Shown one piece after another: positions 1 to 9,897 of a stretch of 49,389 nucleotides of DNA. The DNA comes from Phycisphaerae bacterium (GTDB taxonomy: Bacteria > Planctomycetota > Phycisphaerae > Sedimentisphaerales > Anaerobacaceae), in the NCBI GenBank assembly GCA_012744475.1, contig JAAYBV010000073.1, positions 1-49,389 on the forward strand, written 5' to 3'. The stretch's first letter is position 1; every line of letters starts with the position of its first letter. The notes under the pieces are model-generated. The model did no database searches, was not told the DNA's origin, and was given only the letters and a program-made list of their open reading frames with translations. The translations under genes and the position numbers were made by a program.

Positions 1-108
1 ACAGATGGAACGTTCGTTGCCAGAGCGATAGTGATGCCGGGAATGTCAACCTCGGCGTCATAGCACAAGGGTGGCTGGGACAACGTTAAACCAGTTGAGA
101 GGCACGAC

Positions 109-1059
109 ATGCAGGAGAAACCTCTTGTCAGTTTTCTTCTTGTTGCATACAAGCAGGAACGCTTTGTGCGCGAGGCCGTGCAGAGCGCCCTCGCGCAAAC
201 CTACCAGCCGCTGGAGGTCGTACTGTCCGACGACTGCTCTCCCGATCGCACATTTGAGATCATGAAAGAGGAGGCAGAGGCGTACCGTGGACCACACCGG
301 GTGATCCTGAACCAGAACGAGCAGAATGTGGGACTCGCGGAGAACTTGAATCGGGCGTGGCAGTTGACCCACGGCGAGTTCATCGTCATTCAGGCTGGAG
401 ATGACCTTTCACTGCCGTACAGGACCGAAACACTGGTCGCGGTTTGGCGAGGCCCTACGCCAGTCGACTGTGTGTTCTCCGATGTCGCCATTATCGACGC
501 AGACGACAGACACGTTACGGATGCGAGACTTGGACAGGACCCGCACTTTGTCCCCAAAAGCCTCGAGCGGGCAATCGTCTCTGGGAGTTGCTTCATTTGG
601 GGGTGCTCGGCCGCTTATTCGCGGACCTTGTTTACTAATTACGGCCCGTTGAATGCAAACGTGCTAGCGGAAGATCACGTGCTCCCGTTTCGTGCACTCC
701 TTGATCGTGGAGTTGGATATTGCAGCGAAGTGCTACTGAAATACCGTTCGCACGGGGCTAACCTGTGGTATGGCAACCGGAACAAGAGGAAGCACTCGCG
801 TGAAGAGTCGAAACGCTGGGCAGTCAGTGAAGCAGCCGTTGTCGATGAATGGATCAAAGCGTGGGATATAAGTGGTCGACCCCACGATGCTCTTCGAGAG
901 ACCCTTATACGCTCTCGGCGTCGGTGTGCGTACCACATCAGGGCGCATGACGTATGCCGGTTGATGGTACCTATTTTGGCGGCCAGAGGGCTCGCAGATG
1001 GTCTATCTCTGCGAGCCGCCGCTGATCTTGTTAAGAGACACATTCTCCGTATCGGCTAG
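109..1059 (+). CDS. Family 2 glycosyltransferase
   Basis: The product (316 aa) is predicted to transfer a sugar from an activated donor onto a growing surface-polysaccharide repeat on the cytoplasmic face of the membrane. It has a GT-A fold: an N-terminal strand and helix (PLVSFLLVAYKQERFVREAV), the donor-binding DDCSPD at residues 41-46, and the metal-binding AGDD at 96-99. An LAEDHVLPF segment near residue 186 matches the catalytic-base ED region of GT2 enzymes. The ATG follows a GAGAGG ribosome site. It is the first complete gene of a run of polysaccharide genes on this strand. Donor and acceptor cannot be read from sequence. Confidence 0.92.
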   Translation: MQEKPLVSFLLVAYKQERFVREAVQSALAQTYQPLEVVLSDDCSPDRTFEIMKEEAEAYRGPHRVILNQNEQNVGLAENLNRAWQLTHGEFIVIQAGDDLSLPYRTETLVAVWRGPTPVDCVFSDVAIIDADDRHVTDARLGQDPHFVPKSLERAIVSGSCFIWGCSAAYSRTLFTNYGPLNANVLAEDHVLPFRALLDRGVGYCSEVLLKYRSHGANLWYGNRNKRKHSREESKRWAVSEAAVVDEWIKAWDISGRPHDALRETLIRSRRRCAYHIRAHDVCRLMVPILAARGLADGLSLRAAADLVKRHILRIG

Positions 1060-1186
1060 TCTTCACCACAGGCGGAACGATCTCCTTGCTCTCTACTCTA
1101 ATTATCGGCAAGGAACTGTCTCACTCATTCTGACACAGAGGGGATACAGCATTCCACAGGTCAGAGGTACTGTACGTAGGCTGACA

Positions 1187-2131
1187 ATGAACGTCGCAAT
1201 GGTTGTCCCGGCCCACAACGCTGAGGCGTGGATTCGGCGAGCTATAAATAGCGCGCTGAACCAGACTGTCCGGCCGGCAGAGCTGATCGTTGTTGACGAC
1301 GGTTCAACCGATGACACTGCCAGAATGGTCAGACAGTACGGAGAGGAGGTGGTGTACGTACATCAGGAGAATGCTGGCCCGTCCGTAGCTAGGAACCGCG
1401 GCATCGATCTCGCCAGATCGGAATGGATTGCATTTTTGGATGCTGACGACGAGTGGCTACCACACAAGACAGAACGACAGCTACGCGTGCTGGAAGACAA
1501 TCCCGATCTCAGATGGTGTGTGGCAGCAGTGTGTCGGAGAGGTAGGAACAGCGCGGCACCGTACTCCCCGCCATTACGGCCAGCACGAGACGGGAGCAAT
1601 CAGACGCGCGTTGGTTACTTCTCGGCTGTGCTCAAGCGGGCGCAATTCATCACATCAGGCTTTATTATTCATCGATCTCTTCTGGAGGAATCGGGAGGTT
1701 TCGATCCCGAAATGCGTGGAGGGGAGGATGTGGATCTGTGGTGTCGTATTGCTTTACAGCATCCCTTGATCGGGTATTGCAGTGAACCCTGCTGGATCTA
1801 CCATCAGGATAATCCAGGCTCCGCCCACCGCAGAGCAGCTGGCTGTCGCGACCTCCCAGTGAAGAGCTTCTGCCGGAATATGCGTCTGGCCATGAAGCTC
1901 GGACCAGAGGTCGCCGGTGCCTTCCGTCCATATGCCAGGAAGAAAGTGCTGGACAGTCTTCTGCGAAAAGCTGCCCGGGAGTGCCGTATCTCACGTGCTA
2001 CTCTCGATGAGGCCAATCAGCTCTTTCCGCTTGAAGTGTATGAGAAGGTTCTCTTGAGGAGTGTGGCGGTTATGCCCAAGGCGATAGCCAGCAAGATAGC
2101 GGGCAGGCTCAGGGATGTAGTCGCTTTGTAG
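1187..2131 (+). CDS. Family 2 glycosyltransferase
   Basis: The product (314 aa) is a second GT2 enzyme. It shows the textbook order: MNVAMVVPAHNAEAWI at the N-terminus, DDGSTDD at residues 37-43, NAGPSVARNRG near 62-72, the DADDEW metal site at 85-90 and a GGEDVDLW motif near residue 180. The frame is open upstream to about position 998, but the first 63 codons have no GT2 character, so the ATG at 1187, where the fold begins, is preferred. It lies 9 bp before the next glycosyltransferase, so the two are probably co-transcribed. It probably adds one sugar of the same glycan; the linkage is unknown. Confidence 0.92.
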   Translation: MNVAMVVPAHNAEAWIRRAINSALNQTVRPAELIVVDDGSTDDTARMVRQYGEEVVYVHQENAGPSVARNRGIDLARSEWIAFLDADDEWLPHKTERQLRVLEDNPDLRWCVAAVCRRGRNSAAPYSPPLRPARDGSNQTRVGYFSAVLKRAQFITSGFIIHRSLLEESGGFDPEMRGGEDVDLWCRIALQHPLIGYCSEPCWIYHQDNPGSAHRRAAGCRDLPVKSFCRNMRLAMKLGPEVAGAFRPYARKKVLDSLLRKAARECRISRATLDEANQLFPLEVYEKVLLRSVAVMPKAIASKIAGRLRDVVAL

Positions 2132-2139
2132 AAGGACAT

Positions 2140-3312
2140 ATGGGTAGTTCCAGACAGAAGCCAAGTGTATGCTTTGTGGCGATGAACGCGTACAGCGTCC
2201 TGTCCGGCCGGAAGGATGTCAACCATACCGGCGGGGCGGAGGTGCAGCAGTTGCAGATGGCCTCCTGGCTGGTCCGCCAGGGCTATTCGGTGAGTTTCGT
2301 GACGCTCGACCACGGTCAGCCGGACGGCGTCGATCTGGGCGGCATCCGAGTCTTCAAGGCCTATGCCAAGGACGCCGGGATACGAGGTCTGCGATTCATC
2401 TACCCTCGCTGGTCAGGCTTGTGGGGCGCCATGGCCTGCGCGAATGCCGATGTGTACTACCAGCGGACGGCTGAGTGCCAAACCGGTCAGGCTGCCCTGT
2501 GGTGTCGCCTACATCGGCGGAGGTTCATTTTTGCCGCGGCAAGTGACGCTGATTGTAGCGCATCCTTGTACGGCTTGACGTGCCGGCGAGAGAAAACGAT
2601 GTACCGCCTGGGCCTGCGGCTGGCGGATGGAGTAACCGCCCAGACGGTCACCCAGCAACGCATGCTGCGGAAGAACATGGGGATCTCTGCCTGTGTCGTT
2701 CGCAACTGCGGTTCAAATCCAACTGTGTCGTCGCCCCCGGAGGCACGGGCTGCCACAGATGCGAACGCGAACCATGTGCTGTGGGTGGGTCGAATCAGCA
2801 ACGCGAAGCGGCTGGAATGGCTCCTCGACGTCGCGCAGCGCTGTCCGGATATGATGTTCGACGTGGTCGGCGCCGCCAACACTCAATGCGATTACGTGTC
2901 GTCGCTGATCGCCCGTGCCGCCACTATCTCCAACGTGCGGATGTACGGAGGCGTACCGTATTCGGATATGCCCGAGTACTACCGACGCTGCAGCGTACTG
3001 TGCTGCACCTCGGCCTACGAGGGTTTTCCGAATACCTTCCTGGAGGCCTGGAGCCTGGGCATTCCGGTGGTTTCGACGTTCGATCCCGATGGGGTCATTG
3101 CGGGCAACGGCCTGGGGTGGGTGGCGCAGAATGTAGATGAACTGGTGACCTGCCTGAACAGAGTCTGCCAGTCGCCGAAGCTTCAAATGGAGGCATCGAA
3201 GGCGGCCAGGCAGTACTACGTAGCGTATCACACCCCCGACGCCTGTCTGCCCGAGTTCGAGCGATTGCTCCTGGATATTACAGGCGACGGTGTCGGGCGT
3301 CAAGGGCAGTGA
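2140..3312 (+). CDS. GT-B glycosyltransferase, family 4 type
   Basis: The product (390 aa) is predicted to be a retaining GT4-type glycosyltransferase of the polysaccharide pathway. The N-terminal domain has the family's Gly-rich acceptor loop (HTGGAEVQQLQMASWLVRQG). The C-terminal domain has LWVGRISNAKRLEWLLDVA, the phosphate/ribose-contact strand, and an E-x7-E donor site in EGFPNTFLEAWSLGIPVV about 100 residues from the end. A GAAGGA ribosome site precedes the ATG. The gene starts 9 bp after the previous stop and its stop overlaps the next start. The exact sugar is unknown. Confidence 0.92.
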   Translation: MGSSRQKPSVCFVAMNAYSVLSGRKDVNHTGGAEVQQLQMASWLVRQGYSVSFVTLDHGQPDGVDLGGIRVFKAYAKDAGIRGLRFIYPRWSGLWGAMACANADVYYQRTAECQTGQAALWCRLHRRRFIFAAASDADCSASLYGLTCRREKTMYRLGLRLADGVTAQTVTQQRMLRKNMGISACVVRNCGSNPTVSSPPEARAATDANANHVLWVGRISNAKRLEWLLDVAQRCPDMMFDVVGAANTQCDYVSSLIARAATISNVRMYGGVPYSDMPEYYRRCSVLCCTSAYEGFPNTFLEAWSLGIPVVSTFDPDGVIAGNGLGWVAQNVDELVTCLNRVCQSPKLQMEASKAARQYYVAYHTPDACLPEFERLLLDITGDGVGRQGQ

Positions 3313-4595
3313 AAAGAGACCATCGCATGCACACTGTTGCGGATCGAGAAAGTAGATGCACCAGCATCGACGTGCAGTTGCGGCCGTTCCCGTATCCGTA
3401 TCGGGCGATGCTGGCGATTTGCAGCGATCTGGACGATACGCCGGACAGACATGTGTATTGGGAGATCATGCGGTTCCTGAACACCACGGACGAGACGTCG
3501 ATGGGACCCGGTGTCAGATTGGAGGTGGGCAATTCGATTCACTTTCGCGCACAGCCTGGAATATTCTCCTACTACAGTACGGACGATGCTGGGCGCGAGA
3601 TGGTGCGAACAATGATTCAGAGCGGTCACGTCGATTGTCTTCATTCCTTCGGCGAGTGCATATACACCCGCGACGAAGCAAGACAGGCGCTTGATGAATT
3701 GGAGCGCCACGATTGTCATCTGGAAGTCTGGGTAGACCACGGCGGGACTGTCACTAACTTCGGGCCCGACATTATGCAGGGACACGGCGATGAGGTCAGT
3801 CACCCAGCGTACCATGCGGATATGACAATCAACTATGGCATCAAGTATGTTTGTCGTGGACGGGGGACGAGTATTATTGGACAGGACATCGCGGCCAAGT
3901 TCGGTGGCATCTTCACGGCGAAACACCCGGTGGCATCGGGGCGCACGTTGATCAAGGAGCTTGCGAAGCAGGGCTTGGCACGCATGGGCAATCCGAAGTA
4001 TGCCATGCACAAACGTAATGCGACACTCAGGCCGATCGCTCTGCGGGATGAGAGGAAAGTATATGAATTCATGCGGTGCAATCCGCATTGGGGTGGCGTG
4101 GATTCCTGCGCAACCGGCCGATCGATAGGTGACGTACTGACCGGCGAGATGCTCGCCCGTCTCGTAGAAAGAGGCGGAACTTGCGTGTTGTATACTCATC
4201 TTGGCAGAATCGATGATCGAACGGTGCCATTCAATCCGAAGGCGGCAAGCGCATTCCGTCGATTGGCGGAGGAGTCGCACGACGGACGGATTCTGGTTAC
4301 CACGACGCGTCGGTTGTTGGGATATCGCCGTGCGCTTCAGGAGGTTGCTTTCACAACACGACGGGAAAAAGGCATGCTGCGGATTGATCTAACCACTCGG
4401 ACGCCCATCAACTGGGTGGGCGTGCTACCTACTGAGGACCTGGCTGGGCTGACATTTTACGTCCCTGATTCGGAGGCAGTCCTTCTCGCAATAGATGGGA
4501 CGCCGTGTACCGATCTCAAGCGTAATCCTGCTGATCCCACAGGGTGTTCAAGTGTCTCGCTACCATGGTCTAGACTGGAGTTTCCGAGGATATGA
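3309..4595 (+). CDS. Polysaccharide deacetylase-like protein
   Basis: The product (428 aa) resembles a divergent NodB-type carbohydrate esterase 4 protein. It has an ICSDLDDTPD segment near residue 35 in the place of the catalytic TFDDG motif, and a VDCLHSFGE segment near 105 where family members carry metal-binding histidines. The C-terminal 90 residues (from about FTTRREKGML) look like a beta-rich accessory domain. There is no clear signal peptide, so a cytoplasmic or lipid-linked substrate is possible. The GTG start makes a 4-base GTGA overlap with the upstream stop; an ATG six codons later (3327) with AAGAGA upstream is the alternative. Deacetylase activity is inferred and the motifs are imperfect. 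Confidence 0.8.
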   Translation: MKRDHRMHTVADRESRCTSIDVQLRPFPYPYRAMLAICSDLDDTPDRHVYWEIMRFLNTTDETSMGPGVRLEVGNSIHFRAQPGIFSYYSTDDAGREMVRTMIQSGHVDCLHSFGECIYTRDEARQALDELERHDCHLEVWVDHGGTVTNFGPDIMQGHGDEVSHPAYHADMTINYGIKYVCRGRGTSIIGQDIAAKFGGIFTAKHPVASGRTLIKELAKQGLARMGNPKYAMHKRNATLRPIALRDERKVYEFMRCNPHWGGVDSCATGRSIGDVLTGEMLARLVERGGTCVLYTHLGRIDDRTVPFNPKAASAFRRLAEESHDGRILVTTTRRLLGYRRALQEVAFTTRREKGMLRIDLTTRTPINWVGVLPTEDLAGLTFYVPDSEAVLLAIDGTPCTDLKRNPADPTGCSSVSLPWSRLEFPRI

Positions 4596-4694
4596 TCGAC
4601 AGCTATCACACAGGATTCGTCGTGGTGAGTTTCGCAGAAATCCTACTTGCACTCTCGTACGTTGTTCTGAAGACCCCCGTGGAGGTACCCTGAA

Positions 4695-6677
4695 ATGTGT
4701 GGCATAACAGGGTATCTTGCGCCGGGCAATGGAAGACGCGCGGAGGAGATGCGAGCCGTCGCCCACAGTATGGCGGATGCGTTGCAGCACCGAGGGCCCG
4801 ATAGCAGCGGTGTCTGGGTATGTCCAATGCAGGGATTGGCGTTGGCGCACCGGCGTTTGTCTATCATCGATCTGTCTGCCAATGGCAACCAACCCATGCA
4901 ATCTCTGCATGGGCGATACGTGATCGTCTTCAATGGTGAGATCTACAACCATCGGGAACTGAGGAGCGAGTTGGTGTCTTGTGGCAAAGCGTTCCGGGGG
5001 AGTTCCGACACGGAGGTCATTCTCGCGGCATGTGAGGAATGGGGCGTGGAGGAGACCATCACACGATGTATCGGCATGTTTGCCATTGCGCTCTGGGATA
5101 CAGAGAAGAAGGATCTATATCTGATACGAGACCGAATGGGAGAGAAGCCACTCTACTACGGGTGGCACAATGGCGCGTTCCTGTTTGCATCGGAACTGAA
5201 GGCGATGAGACAACATCCCAGCTTTCGGGATGACATCGATAGGGACGCTCTGGCCCTCTATTTCCGATATCGCTACATTCCCGCACCCTACTGTGTCTAT
5301 CAAAACACATACAAGCTCAAACCCGGCACCATACTGAGAATATCTGCTGCTGGAAAATCCAATGGTGCGGCTCGCGCGTCGCAGGTGGAAACGACATACT
5401 GGTCGCTCCCAGAGATAGCCGAGCAAGCAGAGTCGGTGGGGTATGACGGTACGTCAGAAGAGGTTGTGGCCACACTGGAACACCTTCTGAAGCAGTCGAT
5501 TGAAGGACAGATGATCGCAGACGTTCCGTTGGGTGCCTTCCTATCAGGCGGAATTGACTCCACGACCGTGGTAGCTCTCATGCAGAGTCTGAGTCCCAGG
5601 CCGATCAATACATTCTGTATAGGGTTCAACGACGGACGCTACGACGAAGCGCCTTATGCAAGAGAGATCGCCAGACATCTCGGATGTTGTCATACAGAGC
5701 TCTATATAACACCGCAGGACGCTCTTGAAGCCGTGCCGCGCATGCCGCACGTGTATGATGAGCCGTTTGCGGACGCCAGTCAAATTCCGACGTTCCTGCT
5801 CTCGAAGTTGACGAGGAAGCACGTGACTGTAAGTCTCTCGGGAGATGGCGGAGATGAACTGTTCTATGGCTATGGCATCTATGGTCTACTGTTCCGCCGA
5901 TGGCGCATCGCACGGAAGATCAGAATCGGCAGCAGGCTTCTTCGTCCCGCTATACTGCAAACGGTCCGATGGATGTGCAATGCAGACCAGAAGCAGCTTG
6001 GCGTCGTGGATGCTCTCTTGACTGCCGACCACCCCATAGACGCATACAGGGCTATGGTATCCGTGAACAACGCCCCATCGGACCTTGTGCTGGGGTCGCG
6101 TGAGCCGGAGACCATATGGTCCCGGCGGACATCCTGGCCTCGTCTCTCTTGCCAAGAGAACGCCGTAATGGCTCTCGACGCACTAGCGTATCTGCCGGAC
6201 GATATTCTCGTGAAGGTCGATCGGGCGGCCATGGCATGCAGCCTCGAAGCGCGCATTCCTTTCCTTGATCACCGAATCGTCGAATTCGCGATGAGATTAC
6301 CGTTCTACATGAAGTTCCGCGACGGAACAACCAAATGGCCCGTGAGGCAGATATTGCACAAATACGTGCCTCGTAGACTCGTGGAACGCCCGAAGAAGGG
6401 CTTCGGCGTGCCCTTGAGCATGTGGTTTCGCAACGAACTGAGAGAGTGGATGCGCGATGTGCTCAACAGACGGAATATAAGGGACTCCGGCATTCTAAAC
6501 GAGGATGCTGTACAGAGGTATGTTGATGCGCACATTGAAAGGCGGCAAGATCATGGCCAGATCTTGTGGAGCATGCTGATAATGCAATGCTGGCTTAATG
6601 ATCATGGTCGGCGGCACTCTGGTGCCGAAGGCGAACTGTGCGGGCGTACTGGCATCACCGATGTCAGGGCGCCTTAG
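4695..6677 (+). CDS. asnB: Asparagine synthase, glutamine-hydrolysing
   Basis: The product (660 aa) has the class B asparagine synthetase layout. The N-terminal glutaminase domain starts with MCGITGYL, so the Cys2 nucleophile is exposed after Met removal, and carries RLSIIDLS near 54-61 and the GEIYNH loop near 81-86. The C-terminal synthetase domain has the PP-loop SGGIDST at 284-290 and SLSGDGGDELFYGY about 90 residues later. All key residues are present. A GGAGG ribosome site lies 9 bases before the ATG. Homologues inside O-antigen and capsule loci (for example WbpS) are thought to amidate sugar acids, so the substrate here may be a uronic acid rather than aspartate; that is inference from context. 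Confidence 0.93.
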   Translation: MCGITGYLAPGNGRRAEEMRAVAHSMADALQHRGPDSSGVWVCPMQGLALAHRRLSIIDLSANGNQPMQSLHGRYVIVFNGEIYNHRELRSELVSCGKAFRGSSDTEVILAACEEWGVEETITRCIGMFAIALWDTEKKDLYLIRDRMGEKPLYYGWHNGAFLFASELKAMRQHPSFRDDIDRDALALYFRYRYIPAPYCVYQNTYKLKPGTILRISAAGKSNGAARASQVETTYWSLPEIAEQAESVGYDGTSEEVVATLEHLLKQSIEGQMIADVPLGAFLSGGIDSTTVVALMQSLSPRPINTFCIGFNDGRYDEAPYAREIARHLGCCHTELYITPQDALEAVPRMPHVYDEPFADASQIPTFLLSKLTRKHVTVSLSGDGGDELFYGYGIYGLLFRRWRIARKIRIGSRLLRPAILQTVRWMCNADQKQLGVVDALLTADHPIDAYRAMVSVNNAPSDLVLGSREPETIWSRRTSWPRLSCQENAVMALDALAYLPDDILVKVDRAAMACSLEARIPFLDHRIVEFAMRLPFYMKFRDGTTKWPVRQILHKYVPRRLVERPKKGFGVPLSMWFRNELREWMRDVLNRRNIRDSGILNEDAVQRYVDAHIERRQDHGQILWSMLIMQCWLNDHGRRHSGAEGELCGRTGITDVRAP

Positions 6678-6785
6678 CAGAGCGCATCCGCACAACAACA
6701 GACCAGCATGAGGGTCTTGCCGTTGACCACGCTCGCGAAGAAGTCGCTGATGATAGATGTTCGTCTCAGTAATAACGATGTCCGA

Positions 6786-7946
6786 ATGGCTGAATCGCGG
6801 ACATGCGTGGTTCTCGTCGTCGATGATCTTGGATATGGGGGAGCGGAACGCCAGGTCGTCGAGTTAGCCAACAATATGGATTCTGGCCGCTTCGACGTCC
6901 ATGTGTGTGCCCTCTCCGACAATGTACCCTTGAGCAGCACACTGACAGGCGCCGAACAGAGGCTGCATGTAATCAAGAAGGGCAACAGATGTGATTTTAC
7001 GGTTGTACCGCGTGTCGCTCGGTTGCTGCGGGAGTTGAATGCACACGTGGTGCATGGTTTCCTTTTCAGTGCGGAGATTGCCAGCCGGCTTGCGGGGCAT
7101 CTGGCAGGGACCAGGTTGATTGTCGGCTCGGAACGGAACGCCAACCGTCCTATGGCGAGAAGACATGTACTCGCCTATAGGCTAACCCAGCGATATGTGG
7201 ATATCATTGTCGCCAATTCAAACGCCGGAGCAGAGTCCAATGGCCGAATATTCAAGCGACCCTTGTCCGCGTACCGGGTGGTACACAATGGGGTGGATAC
7301 GAAGCGATTTCGGCCTGCCGACGGGACCGAGATTCGAAGGCGGCTGGGAATTCCGGCTTCGGTCCCGGTGGTCGGGGTCTTCGCCAACTTCAAGAAGCAG
7401 AAGAATCACCCGATGACGTTTCGGGCATTCCGACGCGTTCTCGAAGCGTTTCCGGATGCGCGGCTGCTTCTGGTCGGTGATCCGCCGGCAGACAGCCGAG
7501 GCCAGCTTGATGCCTATTACGTTGAACTCCATCGGCTGGTCGATGAGTTGAGAATTCGTGAACGATGCATGTTCGTGGGACACCAGGATACCACAGAGCA
7601 TCTCTATCCCGCTTGTGACGTCACCGTACTCTCATCGTACCACGAGGGTACTCCGAATGTCCTCCTCGAATCAATGGCCTGTGGCGTACCCGTCGTGGCG
7701 ACCAGGGTCTGCGACAACGAGTATATCGTCAAAGAGGGTGAGGTGGGCCATCTCGTTGATGTGAACGACGACGCAGCCATGGCCGATTGGATCGGATTGA
7801 TCTTGGGCGATGGCGCCCGGCGCCGAGAAATGGGCCAGAATGCGCGACAGTGGGTGTGCGATGAGTTCTCCACGAAGCGACTGGCTGAGAAGATGGCGGA
7901 TGTATACACAGAGCTCTTGGGCCGGGGGAATGGGCGGCATTCCTGA
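6786..7946 (+). CDS. GT-B glycosyltransferase, family 4 type
   Basis: The product (386 aa) has a GT4 N-terminus (VVLVVDDLGYGGAERQVVEL) and C-terminal signatures: VVGVFANFKKQKNHPMTFRA, a GHQDTTEHLYPACDVTVLSS strand, and the E-x7-E donor site in EGTPNVLLESMACGVPVV. It probably acts at the inner membrane on lipid-linked glycan. The frame is open from an ATG at 6708, and another in-frame ATG lies at 6750. No start has a strong ribosome site; 6786 is chosen because family members usually begin a few residues before the first strand. It ends 11 bp before the next glycosyltransferase. Confidence 0.9.
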   Translation: MAESRTCVVLVVDDLGYGGAERQVVELANNMDSGRFDVHVCALSDNVPLSSTLTGAEQRLHVIKKGNRCDFTVVPRVARLLRELNAHVVHGFLFSAEIASRLAGHLAGTRLIVGSERNANRPMARRHVLAYRLTQRYVDIIVANSNAGAESNGRIFKRPLSAYRVVHNGVDTKRFRPADGTEIRRRLGIPASVPVVGVFANFKKQKNHPMTFRAFRRVLEAFPDARLLLVGDPPADSRGQLDAYYVELHRLVDELRIRERCMFVGHQDTTEHLYPACDVTVLSSYHEGTPNVLLESMACGVPVVATRVCDNEYIVKEGEVGHLVDVNDDAAMADWIGLILGDGARRREMGQNARQWVCDEFSTKRLAEKMADVYTELLGRGNGRHS

Positions 7947-7957
7947 GTCAGTGTACT

Positions 7958-9349
7958 ATGAGTACGATTCGCAAGATTGCGTCGTATGTGCTGCTGGTCA
8001 GCGCGTATGTGTTTACGTGGCTGGTGGCGGTCGTGGGGCATGCGATCCCCCGGCGGCGGTGGAAGCCGAACGGGCGGATCGCCGTCACGGGAACGATATT
8101 CAATCCTAACTGGTACCTCTCGCACATCACGCCGCTGACCCGCAGCGGGGTCAAGGAAGTCATCCTCGTGATCGACGAGCCGCTCCAGCCGATGGCCGGC
8201 GTTCGCTTTGTCTGTCCTCCGAAGTGGCTGGCGAGGCTGATCAGCCGGGCGGGAGCCAAGGCCCTCTGGCTGCTCTGCGTCGGCATTCGGTACCGACCCG
8301 ACCTGTTCATGGGCTACAACCTCGTCGCCGGCGGGTGTACGGCCCTCGTGGCCGGCGCTATCCTCGGCCGGCCCGCCTGCTACCAGATGACCGGTGGCCA
8401 GCTCGTCCTCTCGACCTTCTCCTACGACGCCTTTGAGAAGGCAGGAAGATTTGAGCAACGCATCGCCGGTGTCATCGAGCGCCTTGCCGTGAGCGTGATC
8501 AAGAAGTTCGGCCTGGTGGTGGTACGAGGGAACAAGGGGAAGGCGTTCCTGACCGGGTACGGCGTCAACACGGACATCGCCATCATCACAGGTAGTACCA
8601 AGAGCGACCTGCAACCCCCGCAAGCTGACCGCCATATCGATCTCATCTTCTTGGGACGCTTGGTTCCCGTCAAACAGGTCGACCAGTTCATCGAGATCGT
8701 CCATCGCGTCTCCCATACCGTACCCGAGATCAAAGCGGCGATTGTCGGAGACGGTCCGCTGATGCCAGACCTGAAGGCAGAGGTCGAGAGGCTGAAACTT
8801 ATGAAGAACGTTGAGTTCCTCGGCAAACGAGCGGACGCGGAATCTCTGCTCGGTCAGGCACGCTTGTTCGTGCTGACATCTAAATCGGAGGGGCTGTCAA
8901 TCGCGATGCTTGAAGCCATGAGAATGGGCACGGTGCCGGTAGTAGCAGACATTGGTGAGCTTGGCGATTTCGTCACTGACAGTGTGAATGGTTGGCTAAT
9001 CACGCCGAATTGCATAGACGAGTATGTAGTGAGGGTCACGCGAGTCCTACAAGACAAGAACCTCTGGAAAGAGCTGTCGGATCGGGCCATCGAAACGTCG
9101 CGACGGCGGTGTGATGTCACGGCGGTCTCCGAAGCTTGGCGACAGAGCTTCCAAGGCGTCATCGGATATGTGCCGGAGCTACGTGTCGGCCGACTCTGGA
9201 ACGCCGAAAGTGCATCATCTACGGCGCGTACAATCGCCTTGGATAATGGCCATCGCGGGTATACGCCCAAGGACAGCTACGGCGCCGGACTTCTTTCAGA
9301 CAGAAGACACGGAGTCACGTCAACAGGCGAGGCCTGTGATCGTCAATGA
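7958..9349 (+). CDS. GT-B glycosyltransferase with unusual C-terminal extension
   Basis: The product (463 aa) begins with a hydrophobic segment (YVLLVSAYVFTWLVAVVGHA), probably a membrane anchor, followed by a GT-B fold. The C-terminal domain shows DLIFLGRLVPVKQVDQFIEI, AAIVGDGPLMPDLKAEVERL and the E-x7-E donor site in SEGLSIAMLEAMRMGTVPVV. A normal GT4 would end near SEAWRQSFQG; about 60 further residues have no family character. The first third is GC-rich, while the part after about 8570 is visibly less so. Both features suggest recombination within the gene or a shifted 3' end. The enzyme class is clear; the donor is not. Confidence 0.88.
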   Translation: MSTIRKIASYVLLVSAYVFTWLVAVVGHAIPRRRWKPNGRIAVTGTIFNPNWYLSHITPLTRSGVKEVILVIDEPLQPMAGVRFVCPPKWLARLISRAGAKALWLLCVGIRYRPDLFMGYNLVAGGCTALVAGAILGRPACYQMTGGQLVLSTFSYDAFEKAGRFEQRIAGVIERLAVSVIKKFGLVVVRGNKGKAFLTGYGVNTDIAIITGSTKSDLQPPQADRHIDLIFLGRLVPVKQVDQFIEIVHRVSHTVPEIKAAIVGDGPLMPDLKAEVERLKLMKNVEFLGKRADAESLLGQARLFVLTSKSEGLSIAMLEAMRMGTVPVVADIGELGDFVTDSVNGWLITPNCIDEYVVRVTRVLQDKNLWKELSDRAIETSRRRCDVTAVSEAWRQSFQGVIGYVPELRVGRLWNAESASSTARTIALDNGHRGYTPKDSYGAGLLSDRRHGVTSTGEACDRQ

Positions 9350-9387
9350 CCATATGGTTTAGGTGCTCTTACCAGAGAGAGTAGCTT

Positions 9388-9897
9388 ATGCAGCACGAGC
9401 TGGGCAGGCAGACGCTGAATCAATCCTCTGTGTTAGCGGCAAGTACGGGCATCAGGCAAGGCTGGACGAGCAGACTCTTCCTGACACTTCACAGCGTGGC
9501 CCACTGGCTAGGTGGACATGGCTTGAAGCCTCTTGGGCGTGTGGTCCAGGTTCTGAGCCGGTTTCTGTATGGCTCTGACATCGACGCGATGGCATGCATA
9601 TCGCGCCGAGCCGTTATTCCACACACGGTTGGAATCGTGATCGGCGAGACGACGATTATCGACGAAGCTGCGGTAATCATGCCAAATGTAGTCCTCGGCG
9701 CGCGCCAGTCTGATCTGGACGGGCGCCGTCACCCTCATATCTGCAGGGGAGCGCTTGTTGGAGCAGGCGCTGTCGTACTCGGCCCTGTTACGATCGGCGA
9801 AAATGCGAAGATCGGAGCCAATTCAGTCGTGTTGGAGAATGTAGCCCCTGGGACTACAGTTGTGGGCAATCCGGCAAGACAAATCGAGCGAACATGA
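9388..9897 (+). CDS. Left-handed beta-helix (hexapeptide) acyltransferase
   Basis: The product (169 aa) is a serine-acetyltransferase-type hexapeptide protein, probably acetylating a sugar of the polysaccharide. Hexapeptide turns run from about residue 72 (ISRRAVIPHTVGIVIGETTI) to 160, including IICRGALVGAGAVVLGPVTI-like steps and the closing GNPARQI signature. The HPHI segment supplies a likely catalytic His. The N-terminal 60 residues are mostly helical. The gene ends in an ATGA overlap with the next gene, so the two are translationally coupled. CysE function in amino-acid synthesis is unlikely given the location. Confidence 0.88.
   Translation: MQHELGRQTLNQSSVLAASTGIRQGWTSRLFLTLHSVAHWLGGHGLKPLGRVVQVLSRFLYGSDIDAMACISRRAVIPHTVGIVIGETTIIDEAAVIMPNVVLGARQSDLDGRRHPHICRGALVGAGAVVLGPVTIGENAKIGANSVVLENVAPGTTVVGNPARQIERT

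Noticed and set aside
1-89. Two open frames at the left edge, ending at TAG 61-63 and TAA 87-89
   Set aside because: One is probably the 3' end of an upstream gene, but with so few codons neither frame can be preferred or assigned a family.
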